NCBI RefSeq assembly: GCF_016718685.1
Contig: NZ_JADKCX010000030.1
Location: 15,066 to 79,065, forward strand
Direction: 5' to 3'
Length of the DNA: 64,000 nucleotides
From: Haliscomenobacter sp.
GTDB lineage: Bacteria; Bacteroidota; Bacteroidia; Chitinophagales; Saprospiraceae
The notes below the pieces were generated by a model that saw only the letters and a list, made by a program, of their open reading frames with translations, was not told the DNA's origin and made no database searches. How positions within the stretch are numbered: position 1 is the first letter of the stretch; each line of letters starts with the position of its first letter. Shown here in pieces: positions 20,504-28,651 of the stretch. A program made the position numbers and the translations under genes.

Positions 20504-20661
20504 GTTGAAAAGTTTAAAAGTAGGGTTGAAGAGTTGAAAAGTTGTGGGTAGTGCCATATTGAAAAATTACCTCTTTAGGCTTTTACGTATTGCATGAGAC
20601 CCATTCTATGCTGGTCTTTCAAACCCTTCAACTTCTTTTCAACTCTTCAACTTTTCAACTC
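20502..20661. repeat. Imperfect inverted repeat of TTGAAAAG/TTGAAGAG units
   Basis: The left arm (20502-20544) holds repeated GAGTTGAAAAG and GGTTGAAGAG units; the right arm (20621-20661) holds the complementary CTTTTCAACTC and AACTCTTCAAC. The arms begin at the rhomboid stop codon and end at the stop of the convergent glucosaminidase gene, so the element exactly fills a convergent gap and may serve as a bidirectional terminator. Confidence 0.6.
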
Positions 20662-21575
20662 TAATCGTACTGATACAACTCCAGATCCTCGATCAAATGA
20701 ATGAGTTTTTGTGCATATTTCTTATCGGTAGCATATCCCGCCTTAGAGAGACCGTAGGCCCAATCCGCATAATTTCTTGCGCCCAATTTTTTCAAAGGGC
20801 GGTACCGCGCAGACTGCAATAACTCGCTGTGCGAGCGGAAACTTTCCCAGGCCGAAGGAAAAACCCGGAAAAAATCTTTGTGGGTGTCATCCGTAAAATT
20901 GCGGCAGTGCCCCCGACCACATGTTCGGGAAAAACACTTGATGCCAAAATGGTTGTTCGCTTTAGCGGACAGTGGGCTTTCCCCAGCATCACTTTCCAAG
21001 AGTCCTTGCGCCAGGGTAATGCTGGCGGGGATACCGAATTTGTTTTGTTCGGTTTTGGCAATATCGACAAAGCGCTGGATATAGGCCAGTTGTTTTTGGC
21101 GCTTGGATTGGCGTTTGCTGGCAGGTTCAAACACCTCGTCTTGATCCGGGAAACTGACATTTTGAAAGGTATTGGCCAACTCCCCCAATGAATTGACCCG
21201 GGTAGTGGCTGCGCCCTGGCCGGTTGGCCTGCTCTTTTGCACGGTGGGGGGAGGAGAAGCAGCCGGGGAGCGATCCACTGGAGCCGCCCCCTCGGTGCTA
21301 AAATTGAGCATAGAAACGTTCATCGGATGTACGGGAGCTTTGGTTTGGGCGGCATTGACGGGATTGGGCGCAAGGCTTTGAACCGCTACTACCGTTTCGG
21401 CAGCTGCATTCAGGTGCAAATCCACACTCAATTCGCGTGAACTGATGCCATACCCGGCAATGGAAAACAAGGCAGCCTGGAACCAATACCGGCTTACTGC
21501 CCGGCGTACATCATGGTGGGTTTGGCGCAGTTTAGATTGAAGTACAGTCAGGTGATCGAGTTTGAAAGTTTTCAT
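20661..21575 (-). CDS. Glucosaminidase domain protein (GH73, FlgJ-like peptidoglycan hydrolase)
   Basis: Protein of 304 residues. A hydrophobic segment near residues 29-45 (YWFQAALFSIAGYGIS) suggests a membrane anchor; a Pro/Ala/Ser-rich linker follows (about 75-140). The C-terminal GH73 domain runs from about residue 165: ITLAQGLLESDAGESPLS carries the catalytic Glu, followed by AKANNHFGIKCF, DFFRVFPSAWESFRSHS and AGYATDKKYAQKL. It cleaves between N-acetylglucosamine and muramic acid in peptidoglycan, on the periplasmic side. Convergent with the rhomboid gene. Confidence 0.9.
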   Translation of the reverse strand: MKTFKLDHLTVLQSKLRQTHHDVRRAVSRYWFQAALFSIAGYGISSRELSVDLHLNAAAETVVAVQSLAPNPVNAAQTKAPVHPMNVSMLNFSTEGAAPVDRSPAASPPPTVQKSRPTGQGAATTRVNSLGELANTFQNVSFPDQDEVFEPASKRQSKRQKQLAYIQRFVDIAKTEQNKFGIPASITLAQGLLESDAGESPLSAKANNHFGIKCFSRTCGRGHCRNFTDDTHKDFFRVFPSAWESFRSHSELLQSARYRPLKKLGARNYADWAYGLSKAGYATDKKYAQKLIHLIEDLELYQYD

Positions 21576-21755
21576 AGCCTTATTTTTTGGATCCTTGTTT
21601 TAAAAACAACAATGCAAATTAAATCAAAACTTTTTGTTTTTACAAACAAAAAATACATTTTGTTTTTTGTTTTTTATTGCTGCCTGATACAACCGATAAC
21701 CCGGTTTAGGAATCACTTGGTGTTGTGACTCTGTCACAGAATCTGCGTTTAATAG

Positions 21756-21786
21756 TTGGGAGAGTTCAGGACTACTTCTACCTTTA
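21756..21786 (+). promoter_or_regulatory. Bacteroidota-type promoter for the OmpH gene
   Basis: TTG at 21756-21758 and TACCTTTA at 21779-21786 are separated by 20 bp. This fits the Bacteroidota housekeeping consensus (TTG about 19-20 bp before TAnnTTTG) with one mismatch. The predicted start of transcription would lie about 25 bp before the ATG at 21816. Confidence 0.5.
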
Positions 21787-21815
21787 CAGCTTAAATTTGA
21801 AATCAGCTAAGGAAC

Positions 21816-22325
21816 ATGAAAAAAATCACGTTGGCTTTTGTAGCATTGTTTGCCATACTTGGCACCGTTTCGGCTCAGAAGTATGGTCACCTCAATTATG
21901 GCAATCTACTGAATGCCATGCCCGCTGTGAAAGACGCGGATAAACAGTTGGAAGATTTCCAAAAAGCCTTGGTTTCCAAAGGAGAAGAAATGAGCAAAAA
22001 ACTCAACGAAGGGTATTTGGCTTATTTGAAAGCCCAACAATCTCAAACTGTTGCGCCGGTGAAACTCCAAGAAACACAGGCACAATTGGAAGCTGAGCAA
22101 ACTGCCCTTAAAAGTTACGAAGAATCCGCTCGTGAGCAGATCGGGGCCAAAAGAGAACAATTGTTGAAGCCCATTCTGGATAAGGTCAATGCAGCCATTC
22201 AGGCTGTTGCCAAAGAAAAAGGCTACACCTTTGTTTTTGACACCAGTTCTTTCAACGCCATCTTGTTTGCCCAAGACTCGGAGGATATTTTTCCTTTGAT
22301 GAAAACCAAATTGGGTATTCAGTAA
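21816..22325 (+). CDS. OmpH/Skp family periplasmic chaperone
   Basis: Protein of 169 residues with a signal peptide (residues 1-20, GTVSAQ). The mature part begins KYGHLNYGNLLNAMPAVKDA and continues with a long charged helical hairpin (about 40-125; EDFQKALVSKGEEMSKKLNE, QAQLEAEQTALKSYEESARE), then ILDKVNAAIQAVAKEKGYTF with the closing beta-strand VFDTSSFNAILFAQ. This is the Skp tentacle fold, which escorts outer-membrane proteins across the periplasm. Bacteroidota usually have tandem ompH genes; only one is seen here. A terminator follows. Confidence 0.92.
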   Translation: MKKITLAFVALFAILGTVSAQKYGHLNYGNLLNAMPAVKDADKQLEDFQKALVSKGEEMSKKLNEGYLAYLKAQQSQTVAPVKLQETQAQLEAEQTALKSYEESAREQIGAKREQLLKPILDKVNAAIQAVAKEKGYTFVFDTSSFNAILFAQDSEDIFPLMKTKLGIQ

Positions 22326-22330
22326 AATTA

Positions 22331-22365
22331 ATTTCGGAGGGTGGGGTAACTTCACCCTCCGAAAT
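22331..22365 (+). terminator. Stem-loop terminator after ompH
   Basis: A perfect 13-bp stem (ATTTCGGAGGGTG at 22331-22343 with its complement at 22353-22365) and 9-base loop, starting 6 bp after the stop codon. Only a weak T stretch follows (AATTCC), so efficiency is uncertain. It separates ompH from the radical SAM gene at 22380. Confidence 0.6.
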
Positions 22366-22379
22366 AATTCCTCCTCCTC

Positions 22380-23369
22380 ATGCTTTTGGTCACACCACGC
22401 AAACTTTGGAATGCCGCAAAAGTACTGAGCTCATACTACCTCACACGTTTGCTTCAGCGCCCCATTCAGTGGGGGCTTCCCTTTACCCTTTCGATAGAGC
22501 CAACCACGGCTTGTAATCTGCGTTGCCCGGAGTGCCCCAGTGGATTGAGGGCTTTTACCCGCCCAACTGGCAATTTGCGACCCGATTTTTTCCGCCGCAC
22601 CATTGATGACCTCTACCGCGATTTGTACTTTCTCATCTTCTATTTTCAAGGGGAACCTTACATCAATCCCGAATTTTTGGACATGGTGAAATACGCGTCC
22701 AAGCGCGGCATTTACACCATCACCTCTACCAACGGCCATTTTTTAAGCGAAGAAAATGCGCGCCAGACTGTAGCATCGGGACTCGACCGCCTGATCATTT
22801 CGGTGGATGGCAGTACCCAGGAAGTGTACGAACAATACCGCAAGAGTGGAAAACTCGAACTCGTGCTACAAGGCGCCCGCAATGTGGTCAAGTGGAAAAA
22901 ACAGTTGGGTTCAAAAACGCCCCACCTTATCTTTCAATTTTTGGTGGTACGCCCCAACGAACACCAAATTCCAGACATTTATCGCCTGGCCCGCGAAATC
23001 GGGATTGATGAGGTCAAGTTAAAAACGGCCCAAATCTACGATTACGCACAAGGCAATCCGCTGATTCCAAGCATCGATCAGTATTCCCGCTACCGCCAGC
23101 AAGCCGATGGTACTTACCGCATCAAAAACCGTTTGCTCAACCATTGCTGGAAACTCTGGCATGCCTGTGTGATCACCTGGGATGGCATGGTAGTGCCTTG
23201 TTGCTTTGACAAAGACGCGCAATACCGCATGGGCAACTTGCAGGAACAGTCCCTGCGTGAGGTCTGGCAGCAAAAACCCTATCAGGATTTTCGCAAAAAC
23301 ATCCTCAAAGGGCGCGACCAAATTGACATTTGTACCAATTGCACCGAAGGTTGTAAAGTTTGGGCATGA
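22380..23369 (+). CDS. Radical SAM protein with SPASM domain
   Basis: Protein of 329 residues. The radical SAM cluster motif CNLRCPEC lies near residue 43 within SIEPTTACNLRCPECPSG. A SPASM-type Cys-rich C-terminus binds auxiliary iron-sulfur: HCWKLWHACVITWDGMVVPC (near 250), then CCFDKDAQYRMGN and DICTNCTEGCKVW at the end. Domain order and length match the MoaA/NirJ-like SPASM family that modifies peptides or cofactors. No precursor peptide gene is evident nearby, so the substrate is unknown. The N-terminal 30 residues are basic and may contact the membrane. Confidence 0.9.
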   Translation: MLLVTPRKLWNAAKVLSSYYLTRLLQRPIQWGLPFTLSIEPTTACNLRCPECPSGLRAFTRPTGNLRPDFFRRTIDDLYRDLYFLIFYFQGEPYINPEFLDMVKYASKRGIYTITSTNGHFLSEENARQTVASGLDRLIISVDGSTQEVYEQYRKSGKLELVLQGARNVVKWKKQLGSKTPHLIFQFLVVRPNEHQIPDIYRLAREIGIDEVKLKTAQIYDYAQGNPLIPSIDQYSRYRQQADGTYRIKNRLLNHCWKLWHACVITWDGMVVPCCFDKDAQYRMGNLQEQSLREVWQQKPYQDFRKNILKGRDQIDICTNCTEGCKVWA

Positions 23370-23904
23370 TTTTCCCACAAAATTTTATTCGGTTATTCCT
23401 ACTCATACAAATTGATCAGCCCTTGAAGGCTTTTTTCACCCTATGTAACATTTATATTACACCAAATTAGCGAAATTCATCATCAGTCGCTGAGTATCAT
23501 GAGAATGTAAAAATTAAAAAATTTAAGTAAAATAATTGTGTTGTGTGCTGAAAATTGCGATCTTTAACCCCACGTCGCTTGAATTAATTAAGTATTTCTG
23601 CTTTTGTGTTGTTGAAGAGAATCCACCTAGGATTACCGAGGGAATTGTTGTGAGAACCACTAGATTAATCGCTTCGAATTTGTTTGTTGACGTGTGAACA
23701 CCTATCGCTTGTTTAATCACTGCGATCAAGAAAAAACGTACCTTAATTTTCTACTCGAATCAGGAAGCATGTAAATGCAAGTACTGGTTCAGCGTAAGTC
23801 TGTGTCTGTGTACATTTCGGGAATGTGTAGCGTCGAATTTGTTAAGGGGAGCAATTGAACAGTAAGCAACCATATTTTTTTAGAGGCTTTCAAAACTCAG
23901 CAAA
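23370..23904. other. 535-bp AT-rich gap without a supportable gene
   Basis: The stretch between the radical SAM and TPR genes is AT-rich. A 68-codon frame on the minus strand (23523-23729) has no recognisable domain, an unconvincing start and residue composition typical of AT-rich noncoding DNA. No clear hairpin or RNA was seen. It probably holds the promoter of the TPR gene. Confidence 0.5.
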
Positions 23905-24843
23905 ATGCTTTTCAAAATCATCCTGTCCGGTCATCTGGAGTTCGGAACCGACAGAACATTTGAGCTCGTCATGAATATGTTTCAGCAGCGTGCCGAAACG
24001 TATTACAAAAACGACATCCTGCTGAAACCCGTTGATATTTTTATTGCAGAACAGAACATGCTGGACGTTCCACGCCTGATCGTTCCTACCGCCACTGAAA
24101 AATCCTGGCGCAACACCGTCCATTTATTGGATACCATTTCTCAATACGCCATTGCCGGAAACATTGGAGCCTGGAAATTGGACAATGGTTCCCTGGTTGA
24201 ACATGCCTTCCTGGAGCCAAAAGGCGACAAGACCGCCGTTCAGTCATATTTGCGTGGCCGCGAGCTCCTGATTCAGGGACAACAAACCGAGGCTCGGGAT
24301 GCACTGAGTGCTGCCATCGAAAAGTTTACTCGCCACGCTTTGGCTTACGAGCGCCGGGGATACGTCAACTATAAATTGGGCAACATCAACGATGCCATGT
24401 ACGATTTCACCAAAAGCATCGATATTTACCCGCATAGCCCTGAAGCTTACATGGGTCGGGCGATAGTACGCTTGCATCAAAAAAACCATGCAGCAGCAGC
24501 CGCTGATCTGGATATGGCCATCAAAACTTCCATCCCACACCAGCCCATCCACTGGCGGGCACGGCGGATGAAAGGGGAATGCCACGTTGAACTGAATGAG
24601 TTCGCCAAAGCAGAATTTGAACTGAAGTTGGTCACCAATAAAACCTTCACCGAAGGAGATTCCAATGCCGCCTGGCAGCCCCGGGCTTATTACAACTACG
24701 GCCGGGCCTTGTTCGGCAGTGGCAAATTCAAGGAGGCGTTTCAGGCTGCGGATAAAGCGCGGCACCTAACGCAAGAACCTTCGGCGGATTTGCTGCAATT
24801 TGTACATACCGCAGCAGAGAAAGCAGGGGTGTCTAAAAACTGA
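23905..24843 (+). CDS. Tetratricopeptide repeat protein
   Basis: Protein of 312 residues. The first 110 residues form an unrecognised alpha/beta region (MLFKIILSGHLEFGTDRTFE) without a signal peptide. From about residue 115 there are four to five TPR units: AVQSYLRGRELLIQGQQTEA, ALAYERRGYVNYKLGNINDA, EAYMGRAIVRLHQKNHAAAA, and PRAYYNYGRALFGSGKFKEA. TPRs mediate protein contacts; the role of the N-terminal part is unknown. The gene stands alone and is closed by a strong stem-loop at 24871. Confidence 0.8.
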   Translation: MLFKIILSGHLEFGTDRTFELVMNMFQQRAETYYKNDILLKPVDIFIAEQNMLDVPRLIVPTATEKSWRNTVHLLDTISQYAIAGNIGAWKLDNGSLVEHAFLEPKGDKTAVQSYLRGRELLIQGQQTEARDALSAAIEKFTRHALAYERRGYVNYKLGNINDAMYDFTKSIDIYPHSPEAYMGRAIVRLHQKNHAAAAADLDMAIKTSIPHQPIHWRARRMKGECHVELNEFAKAEFELKLVTNKTFTEGDSNAAWQPRAYYNYGRALFGSGKFKEAFQAADKARHLTQEPSADLLQFVHTAAEKAGVSKN

Positions 24844-24870
24844 ATTTTACCACCTCTCTATAAATATATA

Positions 24871-24908
24871 AATCAAAAGGGGCAGCCGACCAGTTGCCCC
24901 TTTTGATT
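24871..24908 (+). terminator. Strong intrinsic terminator after the TPR gene
   Basis: A perfect 14-bp stem (AATCAAAAGGGGCA at 24871-24884, complement at 24895-24908) with a 10-base loop; the GC-rich core GGGGCA is followed by TTTT and TTTT. It lies 28 bp after the stop codon. Confidence 0.8.
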
Positions 24909-24959
24909 TTTACACACTTCTCCTCCACTCTTGTTATCTTGTGGTAAATATCGAGTACC

Positions 24960-25508
24960 ATGTTAAAGTCGATTTACACCATCGCTCTTTTTTATACTTT
25001 ACTGTTGAGCGGCGTTTTTTCTTGTGAATTTGGAAGTAAAAAACCTCAACTTGATCCCGAAACTGAAAAGTTGCAACGGGAAGTAGACAGCCTGCGCCGG
25101 GTAAAAGAAGCGCTGCAAGACGAGCTCCATACGGTCAAAGAGGATGAAGAGTCAGGTGTTGAAACACCAAGAACGCCCACCCATACTGCCGATTCAGACG
25201 GAATTTCCCTAAAAGTGGTTTCCGCCAAAAAACAATTCGACGCCAATTTTAATCCGATACTCAGAATCACCCTGCGCAACGATGCGGCCAAAAGTGTGGC
25301 CTCGGCCAACCTAGCGGTAGATTTCAGCTTCAACAGCACCGAAATCTCGCCCAATTGCCATTTTGAAAAAACATTGCCTTTAAAAATGTCCGCTGAAACA
25401 ACGTATACCGTAAACCTGCCCATTCCCGCAGGTTACGACAAAACCTGCGCCGACAAGGCCTGGGTGGTGGTGAAATCAGTGGTGTACAGCGATGGCACTA
25501 AGGAATAA
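24960..25508 (+). CDS. Hypothetical lipoprotein with coiled-coil segment
   Basis: Protein of 182 residues with a lipoprotein-like signal (LLLSGVFSC; Cys near residue 22). A predicted coiled coil follows (about 33-62; PETEKLQREVDSLRRVKEAL), then a Thr/Glu linker and a beta-rich C-terminal domain (ISLKVVSAKKQFDANFNPIL onward) with two Cys residues. The C-terminal domain looks Ig-like, but I do not recognise a named family. It lies 11 bp upstream of a small membrane-protein gene and is probably co-transcribed with it. Confidence 0.72.
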   Translation: MLKSIYTIALFYTLLLSGVFSCEFGSKKPQLDPETEKLQREVDSLRRVKEALQDELHTVKEDEESGVETPRTPTHTADSDGISLKVVSAKKQFDANFNPILRITLRNDAAKSVASANLAVDFSFNSTEISPNCHFEKTLPLKMSAETTYTVNLPIPAGYDKTCADKAWVVVKSVVYSDGTKE

Positions 25509-25519
25509 AAACACAACAA

Positions 25520-26002
25520 ATGGAAACAACAGGACAAACTTTCAACCAATACCTGACCGCCTTGCGCATTTTGCACGGTGCCATGGTGATGGGTCTGCTC
25601 ATGTTTATGGTCATCATCCATTTTGTGCTTCAACCGGAGCAGGAGGGTGATTCCGCATTATTTGTCAACCTTATGGCCGGTTTTCTGGCCATTTGTATTG
25701 CGCTAAGTTACTGGTTGTATGGCCAGCGCGTGGCAGCATTAAAAACCGAGCCCAATCTGAGTGCAAAACTCGAGGGCTATCGCTCGGCCAGCATCATCAA
25801 GTTCGCCTTGCTGGAAGGCCCAAGTTTGGCGGCCCTGGTTTTTTATCTGGTCTCCGGGAATATTGTCCTGTTGGGCATCGGTGCCCTGGGGGCCATGGTG
25901 CTCGCCATCAACCACCCTACTGCCATGAAGATCAAAACCGATCTGGACCTGAGCCCGGCGGACACCGCGCGGGTGGACAACCCGAATGAGGTGGTGATGT
26001 AG
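25520..26002 (+). CDS. Hypothetical four-helix membrane protein
   Basis: Protein of 160 residues with four predicted membrane helices (about 12-36, 47-67, 92-112, 114-131). A polar loop between helices 2 and 3 contains LEGYRSASIIKFALLEGPS, and HPTAMKIKTDL follows helix 4. The pattern resembles small uncharacterised membrane proteins of Bacteroidota. No catalytic motif is evident. It follows the lipoprotein gene closely. Confidence 0.72.
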   Translation: METTGQTFNQYLTALRILHGAMVMGLLMFMVIIHFVLQPEQEGDSALFVNLMAGFLAICIALSYWLYGQRVAALKTEPNLSAKLEGYRSASIIKFALLEGPSLAALVFYLVSGNIVLLGIGALGAMVLAINHPTAMKIKTDLDLSPADTARVDNPNEVVM

Positions 26003-26071
26003 CTGCTTTTAGGGTTCAATTCCACTACAGCCAAGCAGGTATCTTTTACAGCCCTCAACCATGTAATACCA

Positions 26072-28524
26072 ATGAGAAGCACGCTCATCCTCCTCCTCGT
26101 CCTCCTTTTTTGCCAGTCCATCCTGGCCCAAAGCACCTACACCTTTACTGAAGGTTTTGGGGTAGGTCCTTGTCATCAATACGGACGAGAGGCCCTGTAT
26201 ACCGACCTTTTGGTACACCAGCTCATTCAGGGTAAACTCAGCACCCCCAGCGAGGGAAGCACCTTGACCCACGACAAACAGGGCAAACCCATCACCTGGA
26301 AACGCATCCAAGCAGATACCGCCAACCGCCTCCGCGATGCCGTATTGACCAATGGTTACCTGTACCTAAGCCACCAATCCAAAGAGGAAAAACTGGCCTT
26401 GTTGCAAGTAGCTGGTCACGGTGGTTTGTTTTTCAACGGCGTCCCTTTTTCTGGTGACATGTACCGTTACGGCTGGCTGTTCCATCCTGTCAAATTGAAA
26501 AAGGGGCTAAATGAATTGTACGTGCGTATGGGTTTTGGCGGACGCTTTCAAGGGATTAGCGCCAAGTTGATTTTTCCGGAAAAATCCGTAGCCATCAGTG
26601 TCCCCGATGCCACTTTGCCCCATATCCTGGTTGAGCGTACTTCCGAGCCATTGTGGGGAGGTATTGTTTTGATCAACCTGAGCGAAAAACCCTTGAAAAA
26701 CCTCAAACTTCGCGCCAACATCGGAGGGAACACCCTCGTGACCGAGGTGCCCTTGGTCAGCCCCATGACGACGCGCAAAGTCCCTTTTCAAATGAATCCC
26801 GCCAGTGTTACCCAAAAAGGAGAGGTAAGCTGTACCCTGACTTTGTTGCAAAATGAGCAGGTCGTGGATGAAAAAATCGTCAAATTAACCGCCCTCTCCA
26901 CCAGCGAGCACCACAGCAATACCTTCATCAGCGCCATAGACGGTAGCGTGCAGTATTACGCCGTAGCTCCTCAGAGTGGTGGGGTTAAAACGGGCGCTGC
27001 CCTGTTTTTATCAGTTCACGGTGCCGAAGTAGAAGCCATTGGCCAGGCTCGGGCCTACAAACCCAAAGATTGGGGCACCCTCGTAGCCCCCACCAATCGG
27101 CGGCCACGGGGTTTCAACTGGGAAGATTGGGGGCGACTGGATGCCCTGGAAGTACTGGACATTGCGCAAAAACGCTTTCAACCCGACCCACAAAAAATCT
27201 ACCTGACCGGGCATTCCATGGGGGGACATGGTTCCTGGTATTTGGGCGCTACTTATCCAGGAAAATGGGCCGGGGTCGCGCCTTGCGCCGGGTATCCCAC
27301 CTTGATAGGGTACGGATCTGCCGATGGCAAAATTCCCGAAGGCAGCCAAAATCCAGCCGAACAAATGCTCTTGCGGGCCAGTAGCCCCAGCAATGTTCTC
27401 GCCCTGGCGACCAACTACAAGGCCAGTGGCATCTACATCCTGCATGGCGATGCCGACCGTACCGTTTCCGTGGAATACGCCCGCGAAATGCGCAAAGTGC
27501 TGAGTTCGTTTCACCCTGACTTTTCTTACTACGAATATCCCAATGGTGCACATTGGTACGGGGATCACAGCGTCGATTGGCCCGCCCTGTTTGATTTTTT
27601 CAAATGGCATACGATCCCCAAAGCAGAGGATGCAGACACCTTGAATTTCACAACGGCCAATCCGGCCATTTCTGCTACTTACCAGTGGATTGGCATCGAA
27701 CAGCAAGAGACTCCTCTTCAATACAGCAACCTTCAGGTCCGAAGGAATAAGACCAGCAAAAGCATCACGATTGCCACCAAAAACGTCCGGGTGCTCAAGT
27801 TGCTACCGGATGCTTTCTCCGCAGCTGAGCCCTTCAAGCTGAGCATCGACGGCCAAGAAGTTTGTACAACCTGTAAAACTGGCGATGCACCCTGTTTTTT
27901 GTAAAAAATACCCGCTGGCAAGCCGCTGAGGCCCCCGCTCCCCAACAACGCAATGCTCAACGCAATGGCACTTTTACAGAGGCATTCAAGCATCAGATGG
28001 TGTTTGTTTACGGCACTACTGGCACCAAAGAAGAGAATGAATGGGCCTACCAAAAGGCCGTTTTGGACGCCGAAACCTGGTATTATCGGGGCAATGGCGC
28101 AGTGGATTTGATTGCGGATAAAGACTTCAACCCAAGCACTTATGCCAACCGGGGCATCATCCTTTTTGGCAACGCAACCACCAATAACGCCTGGCCTAAA
28201 TTGCTGGCCAATTGCCCCATCCAAATCGAGCGAGGAAAGGTCAAATTGGGCGCTGAGGAGTATTCAGGTGCCGACTTGGGGGTTTATTTTACCTATCCGC
28301 GCCCGGATAGTCCGCTCGCCTCCGTTTCGGTTGTTGCCGGCACTGGCCTAATGGGGATGAAAGCGGCTTGGGCCAATCAGTATTTTGCGGCAGGAAGTGG
28401 CTTCCCCGATTACCTCATTTTTTCAGCGGAAATGCCCAAAGAAGGGGCAAAAGCCATCAGGGCGACGGGCTTTTTTGACCACAATTGGCAGTATGCAAAA
28501 ATGGATGCCGCGAAAGGGGAATGA
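26072..28524 (+). CDS. Secreted alpha/beta hydrolase (esterase/prolyl-oligopeptidase-like), frameshifted as read
   Basis: About 817 residues when one lost T is restored. Signal peptide (residues 1-20, SILAQ); a beta-rich N-terminal region (about 25-270); then the hydrolase core with nucleophile Ser in GHSMGGHGSWYLGATY near residue 378, Asp in LHGDADRTVSVEYA, and His in YPNGAHWYGDHS. After it, a C-terminal region EAFKHQMVFVYGTTG onward resembles the extra alpha/beta domain of large secreted esterases. As read, the frame breaks in a T6 run at 27895-27900, which should be T7 (PCFFVKNTRWQAAEA). Likely a periplasmic or extracellular esterase/peptidase; substrate unknown. Confidence 0.82.
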
Positions 28525-28543
28525 TGGGCTGGAGGGTTTTATT

Positions 28544-28631
28544 TCGCGCAGATTTCTCACAGATTCTTTCACAGATTTTACGCAGAAAAAATCCGTGTGA
28601 AATCTGTGAAAGTGTGAGAAATCTGCGCGAA
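28544..28631. repeat. Long intergenic hairpin, GCAGATTT family
   Basis: About 31-35-base arms: the left arm starts TCGCGCAGATTTCTCACA, and the right arm ends in its complement at 28630. The left arm has a 4-base GATT bulge; the loop is about 20 bases. It occupies the convergent gap between the hydrolase gene and the FAD oxidoreductase gene, so it may be a bidirectional terminator. Same unit (CGCAGATTT) as the element at 58867-58941. Confidence 0.75.
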
Positions 28632-28651
28632 CAAAAAATACACTGATGAAA

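Noticed and set aside
23523..23729. 68-codon minus-strand frame in the AT-rich gap
   Set aside because: No ribosome site, domain or neighbour support.
27880..27910. Programmed frameshifting at the T6 run of the hydrolase gene
   Set aside because: Many other genes in the window show the same kind of single-base loss in homopolymers, so error is the simpler cause.
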